A stretch of 64,000 nucleotides of DNA from Firmicutes bacterium ADurb.Bin300 (GTDB taxonomy: Bacteria > Bacillota > Clostridia > Oscillospirales > Acutalibacteraceae). This document shows, in pieces, positions 16,360-24,885 of this stretch. Under the pieces are notes generated by a model, which was given only the letters and a program-made list of their open reading frames with translations, was not told the origin of the DNA and searched no databases. The stretch lies in NCBI GenBank assembly GCA_002069015.1, contig MWBL01000004.1, forward strand, positions 1-64,000, written 5' to 3'. Made by a program: the position numbers and the translations under genes. The stretch's first letter is position 1. Every line of letters begins with the position of its first letter.

Positions 16360-18147
16360 ATGGATGTGTTTTGGAGTGCTTCCACCACTATGCGCAACCC
16401 GGAACGGACGCTGAATTTCCTCAAAACAGCGGCCGAAATTGAGGGGGAAGTCTGGAATGATGATACCCAATGTAAGTATCAAACGCTTCTTATTAAGAAT
16501 CGTTATTATACACCCACGCACAAAAATCTGACGGATGAGCTTTATGCGCTTGTTACAAATTACGCCCATGAAATGACTTTTACAGAAGCAGATCAAATAT
16601 TTTGGCAAAAGCAATATGTTGACCCCGATATGCGTGGACGCACATCTTTTGACCCACTTGAAAAGCTCGGACTTGTCAGTCTTGACGAAAATGAAGATGG
16701 AGTCAAGCACGTTCGGATTACCGGTTTCGGGAGAATGTTCTTAAATGGAGAAATTTCCCTCGGGGATGTTGTTTTCACCAGTTTGCTCAAAACGCAATTT
16801 CCGAATCCACTTGAGGACGGACGGAAAGATTATAACATCAAGCCATTTATCGGCACATTGCGTCTTATCAAACGTGTGAATGAATTATGTGCCATACAGG
16901 AAATAAACGCTGTTGGGGTTTCGCGAGAGGAGTTCGGCATCTTCGTCTTATCGTTAAAGTCATATCTTGATATTGACCATGTTGCCAGTCGTATTATTGC
17001 TTTTCGCCTTACAAAACGCAGTTTGCTGACCGAGGAAGAAAAAACTGATTTTGTCCACAATTACATATCTGATTATCTGCGGAATTTCCATAATCCTCAT
17101 AAAAATATTAAGGAATACACAGATAACATCATACGTTATTTGCGACTCACAAAATATATCTATGTACGTGGGGGTGGGTATTATATTGATTTAGAGCCTC
17201 GTCGGATGATTGAAATAAACGCAATTCTTAGCATAGATTTAGGTGCTGCATCTGCATTTACCAAAATCGAATACAAGCAATACATTGGAGATTATAACGC
17301 CTATACTTTGCCGTTCGAAACCACTGACGCTCTGACGGAAATTGCTCGTCGTATTATTGATGAAAATAATGCAATTGCTGCAAGTCTTGGAATTGAAACA
17401 AGGGCGATTGAAATCCCTGCTATGACGGACGAGTTGAGGCGGATTATTGCCGAACTTCGTGAGCAACGCACAGAACTTCAAAATCTGCAAATCCGAAGGG
17501 AATATCAAGATGCACAACGGATCGATGAAGCAATTACAGCGTTATCGAATACATTAAACCGCAATGTCCGTGGCGCAAATCGTCCATCAGTTGAATTGGA
17601 AAAGTGGGCAAACATAGCGTTGAGCATTCTCAATGACGCAACATTAATAAAACCAAATGCTCCTCTTGGCGATGATAACGAACCAACGTTTACTGCGCCT
17701 GCAGGGGTTCCAGATATCGAGTGTTATTATGAGGGCTTCGGTGCAATCTGTGAAGTAACCATGCTAACAGGGCGTGACCAGTGGTACAACGAAGGGCAAC
17801 CAGTAATGCGACACCTACGTTCCTTTGAACAAGCAAACGATACGCACGAGAATTACTGTCTGTTTGTTGCACCACGACTTCACGCCGACACAGTCAATAC
17901 ATTTTGGACGGCGGTTAAATATGAATATGAGGGGCAGAGACAAAAGATTATTCCGATTACGATTACTGAACTGATTGATATTCTTAGCGCAGTGCGTAAC
18001 GTCAAAGCAGCACAGAGAGCCTTTCACAAAGAAGATATACAACGCTTATATGATCGATGCGTTGATATATCTACCGTGAATGATTCAACAAGATGGAAAG
18101 AGCATATTGGAAATACGATTAATGATTGGGCGGCTGCATTAGCGTAA
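16360..18147 (+). CDS. AlwI-family type IIS restriction endonuclease
   Basis: The 595-residue product resembles the AlwI/PleI/BspD6I restriction family: it opens with VFWSASTTMRNPERTLNFL and WNDDTQCKYQTLLI, typical of the N-terminal DNA-recognition part. It has a likely nuclease centre at residues 451-467 (PDIECYY then CEVT: Asp452, Glu465, Thr467), a PD-(D/E)xK variant. A charged helical linker lies around residues 360-400. Known family members cut a few bases outside sites such as GGATC or GAGTC; the site here cannot be read from sequence. GAAGGTG lies 6 bases before ATG 16360; GTG 16351 is less likely. It follows the matching methylase, forming a complete R-M pair. Confidence 0.85.
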   Translation: MDVFWSASTTMRNPERTLNFLKTAAEIEGEVWNDDTQCKYQTLLIKNRYYTPTHKNLTDELYALVTNYAHEMTFTEADQIFWQKQYVDPDMRGRTSFDPLEKLGLVSLDENEDGVKHVRITGFGRMFLNGEISLGDVVFTSLLKTQFPNPLEDGRKDYNIKPFIGTLRLIKRVNELCAIQEINAVGVSREEFGIFVLSLKSYLDIDHVASRIIAFRLTKRSLLTEEEKTDFVHNYISDYLRNFHNPHKNIKEYTDNIIRYLRLTKYIYVRGGGYYIDLEPRRMIEINAILSIDLGAASAFTKIEYKQYIGDYNAYTLPFETTDALTEIARRIIDENNAIAASLGIETRAIEIPAMTDELRRIIAELREQRTELQNLQIRREYQDAQRIDEAITALSNTLNRNVRGANRPSVELEKWANIALSILNDATLIKPNAPLGDDNEPTFTAPAGVPDIECYYEGFGAICEVTMLTGRDQWYNEGQPVMRHLRSFEQANDTHENYCLFVAPRLHADTVNTFWTAVKYEYEGQRQKIIPITITELIDILSAVRNVKAAQRAFHKEDIQRLYDRCVDISTVNDSTRWKEHIGNTINDWAAALA

Positions 18148-18231
18148 TTCTAGAAATTGCCGTTCATATCCAACGAATATCATTTAAATTTGAAAAAATA
18201 GTACAGAAGATTCAACTTGGGGGATGGTATA

Positions 18232-18666
18232 TTGAAAGCTCTCGGAATAAGTATAACCACGAATGAAATAGCTATTGCTATTCTGGAAAAAATCAGCACA
18301 GCAAAACCAATCCTTATTCATACAAGCAAAACCCCTGTTAAAAAACATAACGACAATGCAAAGCTTATGGATTGGTTTGAAAGTGTCTTTATAGAATTAA
18401 TTACTCAACACAAACCTGATTCTGTTGCTTATCGAATGATTTTAAATCCTAATAAAGACCAGATTCCTGCGTGGGAATTTCCGCTAGGTGTTTTAAATTT
18501 AGTTTGTTTTAAACACTCTCTTCCTTGTATAGGATATTCATCATCGAAAATCACTGGAAGCGCGACGAAAGTTAACGCAGTCCGTTTTCCAGAAGCGGTA
18601 AAATCATCTAACTATCAAAAATATGCAATGGAAGCGGCATATAGAGCCTGTGAGGGCAAGAAATGA
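18232..18666 (+). CDS. Unknown small protein, possibly RNase H-fold (DUF3010-like), coupled to kinase
   Basis: I do not recognise this 144-residue protein with confidence. Its opening strand KALGISITTNEIAIAILEK followed by PDSVAYRM and a mid-chain LVCFKHSLPCIGYSSSKI suggests the alternating strand/helix order of RNase H/RuvC-like folds, and it faintly recalls DUF3010 proteins. The usual first catalytic Asp is not at the expected place, so a binding rather than nuclease role is possible. I chose TTG 18232 because GGGGG lies 8 bases upstream; the open frame begins at TTG 18217. Its TGA overlaps the kinase ATG (ATGA), so the two are translationally coupled and probably act together. Confidence 0.55.
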   Translation: MKALGISITTNEIAIAILEKISTAKPILIHTSKTPVKKHNDNAKLMDWFESVFIELITQHKPDSVAYRMILNPNKDQIPAWEFPLGVLNLVCFKHSLPCIGYSSSKITGSATKVNAVRFPEAVKSSNYQKYAMEAAYRACEGKK

Positions 18667-19679
18667 TAGGAAGCATTGACAAATACCATGTTATCAAAGA
18701 GTTAGGTAGTGGGCAATTTGGTACAGTTTACAAAGTTTTTGATATGACTTTAAAAGCAGAGAGAGCTATTAAGGTTCTGCATTGTGATGATAAAGAAGAT
18801 ATTGCCAAGCATTTTAAGGAAGCAGAAATTCCTTATAAATGTGGACATAAAAATATTGTTTTGGTCAAATCAGCAGATATCAAAAATTTAGCAGGCGATG
18901 TCAATGTCATAATTGATATGGAATATATAAATGGCGGTTCTATTCAAGATCTAATTAACACATCATTTGTTAGCGTGCAAAAAGCAATTAAGTATGTTTC
19001 AGAGTCTTTATTTGGTTTAGAGTTTGCCCACAATAACGGAATAATCCATAGAGATATTAAACCCGCAAACATTATGCTTATGAATGATGTGCCTAAAATA
19101 TCTGATTTTGGTTTAAGTGTTCCGACTAAAACGGTATTAAAAAACGATGCTTTATATATTCCTCATACACCTTGCGAGGTTTTTGATACAGGAAAAGTTG
19201 ATATCCAAACTGATATTTTTGCGATGGGAATGACATTGTATAGAATTGTTAACAATGTTAGAGATTGGACGAAAATTCGCAACAATATTCAGAATTATTC
19301 GGTACATATTGAAAAGGGCACTCTCATTGACAAGCTCCCGTTTATGCCGCATATTCCAAGAGCGGTTAAACGAATTATTAAAAAAGCCTGTGATAAAGAT
19401 TCCTCTAAACGATACAATACATCCGTTGAATTTAGAAATGCGTTAGAAAAATTGAATCCACATATAGATTGGGAAAAGAACGACGAAGGACATTGGAAAG
19501 GTATCGGTTTTCAAGATACAAAGAAATACACGTTGCTTCTGGAAAAGAAGCTAAAAGGATGTAAATTTATTTTGAAAATTAATAACAGAACTGTTCATGC
19601 CGAATCAAAGGGCTTTTCTAACGAAGAAGAAGCACAAAAATATCTGATGGAGTATATTAGCAAAACAACATTCAAGTAA
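18663..19679 (+). CDS. Hanks-type serine/threonine protein kinase with extra C-terminal domain
   Basis: Residues 8 to about 262 are a complete eukaryote-like kinase: glycine loop GSGQFGTV (15-22), ATP lysine Lys37 in AIKVL, catalytic HRDIKPAN (129-136) and DFG (148-150). It is therefore expected to be active. No membrane span or PASTA repeat is present, so unlike PrkC-type kinases it is cytosolic. The last ~75 residues (WKGIGFQDTKKYTLLLEKK, then FILKINNRTVHAESKGF and an acidic helix) form a small strand-strand-helix domain of unknown role. It overlaps the upstream unknown gene by 4 bases and sits in the island with a type IIS R-M system, so a defence or stress-sensing role is a reasonable inference but unproven. 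Confidence 0.85.
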   Translation: MIGSIDKYHVIKELGSGQFGTVYKVFDMTLKAERAIKVLHCDDKEDIAKHFKEAEIPYKCGHKNIVLVKSADIKNLAGDVNVIIDMEYINGGSIQDLINTSFVSVQKAIKYVSESLFGLEFAHNNGIIHRDIKPANIMLMNDVPKISDFGLSVPTKTVLKNDALYIPHTPCEVFDTGKVDIQTDIFAMGMTLYRIVNNVRDWTKIRNNIQNYSVHIEKGTLIDKLPFMPHIPRAVKRIIKKACDKDSSKRYNTSVEFRNALEKLNPHIDWEKNDEGHWKGIGFQDTKKYTLLLEKKLKGCKFILKINNRTVHAESKGFSNEEEAQKYLMEYISKTTFK

Positions 19680-19695
19680 AATTGAGGTGAACCAC

Positions 19696-20395
19696 ATGAA
19701 GACCGTTCTATATTGTCGGTATAGTTCTGATAATCAGCGCGAAGAAAGTATCGAAGGGCAAATTCGCGAGTGCAAAGCCTATGCCGAAAAGCAGGGTTTG
19801 ACCGTCCTCAACACATATATTAATCGCGCATTTTCGGCAAAGACGGATAATCGCCCCGAATTTCAGAAGATGATAAAAGACAGTGCCAAACATCTTTTTG
19901 ATGTCATTATCGTGTGGAAACTTGACCGTTTTGCCCGGAACCGTTACGACTTTTACAAAAGAACGGCTTGAAGTCTTGGAAGAAAACCAAAAAGACTTAG
20001 AAATGGAAATCTTGCAAGAAGAACTGTTTGCTCCGTATGTTCCAGAGGATAAAATCCGCTTTTGGCTTTATAAATTCCGCGGTGGCGATTTGCAAGATCC
20101 GGAACACCGCCAGCGGCTTATTGACAGCTTTATCAATGCCATCTACCTCTTTGATGACCATTTCGTAATCACATTCAATTATAAAGAGGGTTGCAAAACC
20201 GTGTCGTTAGGCGATATAATGGGTGCAGTTGATAAGACTACATCCGGTTCGGATACAGGTGCGCTTGGGGCACCAAAATTAACTATTTTTTTGCAAGCTA
20301 AAACCCTCGATAATGCGTATTGTAAAGCGTTTCGGGGGCTTTTGCTTTTTTATCACGCACATAAAAAAGCGCATAAATCCTATATAAATATATAA
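19696..20395 (+). pseudogene. Large serine recombinase remnant (internally deleted, frameshifted)
   Basis: ATG 19696 (GAGG upstream) begins the catalytic domain of a large serine integrase: VLYCRYSSDNQREESIEGQI with the nucleophile Ser8, then FDVIIVWKLDRFARNRYD. The frame ends at 19971. From about 19955 a different frame gives the coiled-coil and C-terminal part (RLEVLEENQKDLEMEI, EDKIRFWLYKFRGGD, LIDSFINAIYLFDDHFVITFNYKEG). The intact family has over 500 residues; the middle ~270 are missing and the halves are out of frame. This was probably the integrase of the island, now unable to excise it. Confidence 0.85.
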
Positions 20396-20470
20396 AAATG
20401 CAAGTCAAATGCAAGTCAGACAATCAGCGAAACGCTTGTGTCAAGCGCTTATTAAGAGCTTTATAGTTGG

Positions 20471-20484
20471 TCCTGTTATCCGCA
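20471..20484 (+). repeat. Right end of island: copy of tRNA-Leu 3' end (attR-like)
   Basis: TCCTGTTATCCGCA matches 13535-13548 exactly and in the same orientation, followed by ACCA with one base inserted. It lies just past the broken integrase, as expected for the distal attachment site. Confidence 0.6.
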
Positions 20485-20487
20485 ACC

Positions 20488-20531
20488 AAAACAAAAAACC
20501 TGTCGAATAAATCGGCAAGGGTTTTTGTTTT
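20488..20531. terminator. Bidirectional terminator right of the island
   Basis: An A-rich arm with CCTGTCGA pairs with TCGGCAAGG (one bulge) and a TTTTTGTTTT tail, loop ATAAA. A close relative occurs at 25726-25765 in the same orientation after livF. Confidence 0.75.
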
Positions 20532-20629
20532 GTATAGTAATAAAAACTAAACTGAGATAATATTATTAATGTTTGAAAACAAAACAGCGCAACAAGCGTA
20601 TTTATTCAAGCCAAAAACTATTAATACAA

Positions 20630-20658
20630 TTGACAACAGCACTTGTCAATGATAGAAT
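20630..20658 (+). promoter_or_regulatory. Promoter of the liv operon with overlapping dyad
   Basis: Consensus TTGACA (20630-20635), a 17-base spacer and TAGAAT (20653-20658). The -35 box is the left half of TTGACA-N8-TGTCAA (20630-20649), a possible operator that would block polymerase. The transcript would carry a leader of about 140 bases. No other gene-like sequence is seen between 20396 and 20804. Confidence 0.7.
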
Positions 20659-20734
20659 ATGAGAAAAATTGTTAAGGATTATTGGAGTGACTGCTTATAG
20701 TCGAGCAATGTCGGTTGGTCTTTTTAAGTATGCT

Positions 20735-20767
20735 CAAGCGGTCCGTCGTTACAGGTGAAGCCGCTTG
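20735..20767 (+). other. Hairpin in the liv leader
   Basis: CAAGCGG (20735-20741) pairs with CCGCTTG (20761-20767) around a 19-base loop in the untranslated leader. No U-run follows, so it is not a terminator, and I do not recognise a riboswitch or T-box here. Confidence 0.4.
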
Positions 20768-20804
20768 TGGTATAAAAACAACCATATTTGAAAGGAGTTC
20801 GAAA

Positions 20805-22016
20805 ATGAAAAAGTTTGTTTGCATCACACTAGCACTCGTTCTCATGCTTGGTCTTTTTGCCGCTTGCAACAAAACAGATGATGACACGACAGCAACGACA
20901 AAAGGCACCGCTGACACCACGCCGATTAAAATCGGCATTCTCGGTTGCCACACCGGAGAATATGCGGTTTACGGTCTCGCAGTTAAAAACGGCGCCACAC
21001 TTTACATCGATAAGATCAATGCCGCGGGAGGAATCAACGGCAAGCAGGTCAAAATTGTGGTCTATGACAACAAAGCGGACAATGCCGAGGCAGTGAACGC
21101 CTTCAACCGAATGGTAGAAGAAGGAATTACCGCACTCATTGGAGATGTACTTACAGGCAACACCCTCGCAGTCGTTGCCGAGGCGAACCCTATTAACATG
21201 CCAATGATTACAGCCTCCGCCACAGCTGACTCCGTCACCTTTGACGCCGACAGCAACAAGGTCTACAAAAATGTATTTCGCACATGCTTTATTGACCCGT
21301 TCCAAGGGCAAAAGATGGCGGGATACGCGAAGGAAATTTTGAGCGCGAAGACTGCTGCCATCATTTTTGAAACCGGCAACGACTACGCAATCGGATTAAA
21401 AGAAGCCTTTAAGACAAAAGCAGCACAAGTGGGCATAACCATCGTTCAGGAGGAAGGCTATGCCAAGGGCGACAAAGACTTTAAGAGCCAGATGACCAAC
21501 ATTAATGCGAAAAACCCCGATGTCGTTTTCTGCCCAAACTATTATGAGGATGTTGGCATGATCGTCACACAAGGCCGCGAGGCGGGAATTAAAGGTACAT
21601 TCCTCGGAGGCGACGGCTGGGCAGGCGTCAAGAAATTCGCTTCTGCAGACGACCTTGAAGGCTGCGTCTTTACTTCCGGCTATGCGTCGGGCTCTACCAA
21701 AGAGGTTAAGGACTTTGAAACGGAATACACCGCGAAATACGGTAAGGATACCCTGAATATGTTCGCCGCCACCTCTTACGATGCGGCGATGGTTCTGTGC
21801 AATGCCCTGAAGGTTGTTGAAGATAAAGGCGGTATGACCGCCGGCTCCGATGAGTATAAGCAGGCTGTCATCAATGCCATCCGGGATAATAGCGACGGCG
21901 TTAAAGGCATAACAAGCCCCGAAGGATATACCTTCGATGCTAAAAACAACCCGGTAAAACCGGTAGTGGTAATAAAGCTTGCGGGCGGCGAGGAAACTTT
22001 TGACCGTATCTATTAA
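20805..22016 (+). CDS. livK: Branched-chain amino acid ABC transporter, substrate-binding lipoprotein
   Basis: The 403-residue protein opens with a lipoprotein signal (MKKFVCITLALVLML, lipobox LFAAC with Cys22), so it is tethered outside the membrane. The mature part is a LivK-type periplasmic-binding fold: IKIGILGCHTGEYAVYGLAVKNGA, then AGGINGKQVKIVVYDNKAD and the family hinge around FTSGYASGS. It captures leucine, isoleucine or valine (or similar) for LivHMGF. AAAGGAG lies 8 bases before ATG 20805; longer in-frame starts lack a signal. It heads a five-gene operon, and a strong hairpin after it may keep its message more abundant than the rest. Confidence 0.93.
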   Translation: MKKFVCITLALVLMLGLFAACNKTDDDTTATTKGTADTTPIKIGILGCHTGEYAVYGLAVKNGATLYIDKINAAGGINGKQVKIVVYDNKADNAEAVNAFNRMVEEGITALIGDVLTGNTLAVVAEANPINMPMITASATADSVTFDADSNKVYKNVFRTCFIDPFQGQKMAGYAKEILSAKTAAIIFETGNDYAIGLKEAFKTKAAQVGITIVQEEGYAKGDKDFKSQMTNINAKNPDVVFCPNYYEDVGMIVTQGREAGIKGTFLGGDGWAGVKKFASADDLEGCVFTSGYASGSTKEVKDFETEYTAKYGKDTLNMFAATSYDAAMVLCNALKVVEDKGGMTAGSDEYKQAVINAIRDNSDGVKGITSPEGYTFDAKNNPVKPVVVIKLAGGEETFDRIY

Positions 22017-22054
22017 GAAATATTTTTGATTAACGCACCGGCTATGTTTAATAT

Positions 22055-22083
22055 GCCTTGTGCGGCATATAACCGCACAAGGC
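22055..22083 (+). other. Strong intercistronic hairpin between livK and livH
   Basis: GCCTTGTGCGG (22055-22065) pairs perfectly with CCGCACAAGGC (22073-22083), loop of 7, with no U-tract. Such hairpins often protect the upstream message, giving more binding protein than permease. Partial termination is also possible. Confidence 0.65.
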
Positions 22084-22140
22084 AATTAAATATATGCATG
22101 TGCAAAGATGTCTCAAGAGCCTTTGGGAAGGATGATTTTT

Positions 22141-23028
22141 ATGTCCGTTTTTTCAACCCTGATCAACCAACTCATGAACGGGTTGCAAAGCGGTTCGGTT
22201 TACGCGCTTGTAGCGCTCGGCTACAGCATGGTCTACGGGATTATTTTACTTTTAAACTTCGCACACGGCGATATTATAATGGTTGGCGCTTACACGGCAT
22301 GGTTTTTAATGGTCAATTTCGGGCAATCGCCGGTTATCGCAGTTATTTTCGCCGTAATCACATGTACCATATTGGGCGTAGTTATCGAAAAGGTCGCGTA
22401 CACGCCGCTACGCAAAGCACCGCGGCTCTCTTTGCTGATTACCGCTATCGGCATATCATTTTTGTTAGAGAATTTAGCACAGCTGATTTTCGGTGCCGGA
22501 GCAAGGCCTGTTCCGGAGATTGTCAAGGTACCTGCCATTGTTTTAGGTTCAGTAAGCCTTAGCGGTACGGCGATGGTTACCATAGTTGTCTCAATTGTTT
22601 CAATGATTTTACTAAATCTCCTGATTAAGAAGTCAAAAATGGGCAAAGCCATGCGCGCTGTATCCGAGGATACCGGTACGGCGCAGCTTATGGGCATAAG
22701 CGTCAATAAAACAATTACATTCACCTTTGCGGTTGGCTCCGCTTTGGCGGGAATCGGCTCTGTGCTCTATTGCGCGGCTTACCCGCAAGCGTCGCCTACT
22801 ATGGGCGCGATGCTCGGCTTGAAGGCGTTTGTCGCAGCTGTATTGGGCGGTATCGGTTCGGTGCAAGGCGCTATGATAGGCGGCTTCGCCATCGGTATTG
22901 CGGAGGCAGCGGCATCTGCGGTTGGCCTTTCCGTATGGAAAGATGCGGTTGTGTTTGCCATTTTAATCGTTGTTCTGCTGGTAAAGCCGACGGGAATCCT
23001 CGGTAAAAACCTTCAGGAAAAGGTTTAA
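22141..23028 (+). CDS. livH: Branched-chain amino acid ABC transporter permease LivH
   Basis: The 295-residue membrane protein has eight or so hydrophobic segments and the LivH signatures NGLQSGSVYALVALGYSMVYGI at the start (in part), LNFAHGDIIMVGAY, and KAFVAAVLGGIGSVQGAMIGG near the C-terminus (EAA-like coupling region for LivG/F). It forms the membrane channel with LivM. ATG 22141 has GGAAGG 9 bases upstream; an earlier ATG at 22132 is too close to that site. It lies 125 bases after livK and 13 before livM. Confidence 0.93.
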   Translation: MSVFSTLINQLMNGLQSGSVYALVALGYSMVYGIILLLNFAHGDIIMVGAYTAWFLMVNFGQSPVIAVIFAVITCTILGVVIEKVAYTPLRKAPRLSLLITAIGISFLLENLAQLIFGAGARPVPEIVKVPAIVLGSVSLSGTAMVTIVVSIVSMILLNLLIKKSKMGKAMRAVSEDTGTAQLMGISVNKTITFTFAVGSALAGIGSVLYCAAYPQASPTMGAMLGLKAFVAAVLGGIGSVQGAMIGGFAIGIAEAAASAVGLSVWKDAVVFAILIVVLLVKPTGILGKNLQEKV

Positions 23029-23041
23029 GGGAGCGTCGAAT

Positions 23042-24061
23042 ATGAAACAATTACTCAAAAAAATGCCCATGTGGCTGCGTTATCTGATTAATACGTTTTT
23101 GTTTGCTTCCCTACTTATCGCAGGCACGGTGATGATAAAATCCGGAACTATTTCCAATTACGAATCTAAAGTCATCCTGCTGTGCGGAATCAACATGATT
23201 TTAGCGCTTTCACTGAATATTGCTACGGGTTTTCTCGGTCAACTGCCCTTAGGTCATGCGGGGTTTATGGCATTAGGCGCGTATTCGTCTGCAATATTCA
23301 TGAGAGGCGTTGAGCTTTCGCACTTTATTGCTTTTCCGTTGGGCATTCTGCTGGGCGGGCTGACTGCTGCATTTTTTAGTTTTTTAATCGGTATTCCGGC
23401 TTTACGGCTCAAAGGCGACTATTTAGCGATTATTACTTTAGGCTTCGGAGAGATTATCCGCGTGGTGCTGCTGAATATTGATGACGTGCTTGGGTTTAAG
23501 TTAACCTATGGCGCGGCATCGCTTAAAAACATCCCTAAAACAACTAATTTTTTAAACACCTTCCTGTGCGTCGGCATCACCTGTTTTGTTATATATACCA
23601 TTATTAAATCACGCCACGGCAGGGCAATGCTATCAATAAGGGATAATGAGATTGCTGCCGAAGCGTGCGGCATCAACACCACTTATTACAAAACCTTCGG
23701 TTTTGTCTTGTCTGCGTTTTTCGCCGGTGTCGCAGGCGCACTGTACGCAGGGTATTTGGGAATATTGAGTCCGTCTGCGTTCGGTTTTATGAAGTCGATT
23801 GAAATTCTTGTGATGGTCGTACTCGGGGGCATGGGTTCAATGGTTGGGTCCGTAATATCCGCCACTGTGCTCACCGCGGTGCCTGAATTGCTGCGGGCAT
23901 TCGCACAATACCGAATGGTCGCTTATTCGCTGCTATTAGTAGTTGTGATGATTTTCAAGCCGACAGGTCTTATGGGTAACTATGAGTTTTCCGCAAGCTC
24001 GTTGATTGGGAGAATAGGCGCGAAAACACGCGAAAAGAAGGGGGACAAGAACAATGAGTAA
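23042..24061 (+). CDS. livM: Branched-chain amino acid ABC transporter permease LivM
   Basis: The 339-residue polytopic protein carries LivM features: NMILALSLNIATGFLGQLPLGHAGFMALGAY around residue 57 (in part), LKGDYLAIITLGFGEIIRV in the middle, and VVLGGMGSMVGSVISA near the C-terminus. It pairs with LivH to form the translocation path. Its end overlaps the livG start by 8 bases, so the two are probably translationally coupled. Confidence 0.93.
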   Translation: MKQLLKKMPMWLRYLINTFLFASLLIAGTVMIKSGTISNYESKVILLCGINMILALSLNIATGFLGQLPLGHAGFMALGAYSSAIFMRGVELSHFIAFPLGILLGGLTAAFFSFLIGIPALRLKGDYLAIITLGFGEIIRVVLLNIDDVLGFKLTYGAASLKNIPKTTNFLNTFLCVGITCFVIYTIIKSRHGRAMLSIRDNEIAAEACGINTTYYKTFGFVLSAFFAGVAGALYAGYLGILSPSAFGFMKSIEILVMVVLGGMGSMVGSVISATVLTAVPELLRAFAQYRMVAYSLLLVVVMIFKPTGLMGNYEFSASSLIGRIGAKTREKKGDKNNE

Positions 24062-24881
24062 GCTTGTGCCGGTGCCCAGCAGGGGTATGATACCCGAAAG
24101 AGACATCGGAGAACACCCGGTTCTCGAAACGCATCATTTGGGAATCGATTTCGGAGGTCTTGTCGCCCTGGATGAGTTCAACCTGATTATCGGAAAAACC
24201 GAAATCTCAGGTTTAATAGGTCCCAACGGAGCGGGGAAAACCACTGTGTTTAATCTTTTAACTAATGTATATCAGCCTACCCGCGGGACAATAATGCTTG
24301 GGAAAAAAGACACTTCGGGCATGACTACAAGCCAGGTGTGCAGAGCCGGAATGGCACGGACTTTTCAGAATATACGGCTTTTTAAGGATATGACGGTAAT
24401 TGAGAATGTTTTGGTAGGTCTGCATTATAAAATGAAGTATCATATCCCCGGCACGGTAATGAGGTTGCCCGGTTATTGGCGAGGAGAAAGAATAGCGCGC
24501 GAAAAAGCGCTCAACATGCTATCTATTTTTAATATGGCGGATATTTCGGACATCAAAGCGGGAGCACTGCCCTACGGCGCCCAAAGGCGTCTTGAGATTG
24601 TCCGCGCCTTAGCGACCGACCCGATTATTCTGCTGTTAGACGAGCCGGCGGCGGGTATGAACCCTTCTGAAACGGCGGAGCTTATGGAAAACATAGTGAA
24701 AATCAGGGACACCTACCAAATAGCTATCCTGCTTATCGAACACGATATGAAGCTTGTAATGAGTATCTGCGAAGGGATTGCCGTACTCAATTACGGAAGA
24801 ATAATCGCTAAAGGCACACCGGAGGAGATATCTCAAAATCCGGTGGTCATCGAAGCGTATTTGGGCAAAAAGGAGGCGTAA
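24054..24881 (+). CDS. livG: Branched-chain amino acid ABC transporter ATP-binding protein LivG
   Basis: This 275-residue ATPase has Walker A GPNGAGKTT near residue 61, a MARTFQNIRLF Q-loop, LPYGAQRRLEIVRAL as the LivG-type signature, Walker B ILLLDEPAAGMNP and the switch histidine in LLIEHDMKLV. It powers LivHM together with LivF. The first ~25 residues are an extra basic extension before the conserved LGIDFGGLVALD. It overlaps livM by 8 bases and is followed by livF after 4. Confidence 0.93.
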   Translation: MSKLVPVPSRGMIPERDIGEHPVLETHHLGIDFGGLVALDEFNLIIGKTEISGLIGPNGAGKTTVFNLLTNVYQPTRGTIMLGKKDTSGMTTSQVCRAGMARTFQNIRLFKDMTVIENVLVGLHYKMKYHIPGTVMRLPGYWRGERIAREKALNMLSIFNMADISDIKAGALPYGAQRRLEIVRALATDPIILLLDEPAAGMNPSETAELMENIVKIRDTYQIAILLIEHDMKLVMSICEGIAVLNYGRIIAKGTPEEISQNPVVIEAYLGKKEA

Positions 24882-24885
24882 TATT

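Noticed and set aside
19883..20395. 170-residue ORF as a separate gene
   Set aside because: Its first ~25 residues are out-of-frame readthrough of the recombinase catalytic domain; the rest is the C-terminus of the same broken recombinase.
20735..20767. liv leader as a T-box or leucine attenuator
   Set aside because: No T-box consensus, no leader peptide rich in Leu/Ile/Val and no U-tract were seen.
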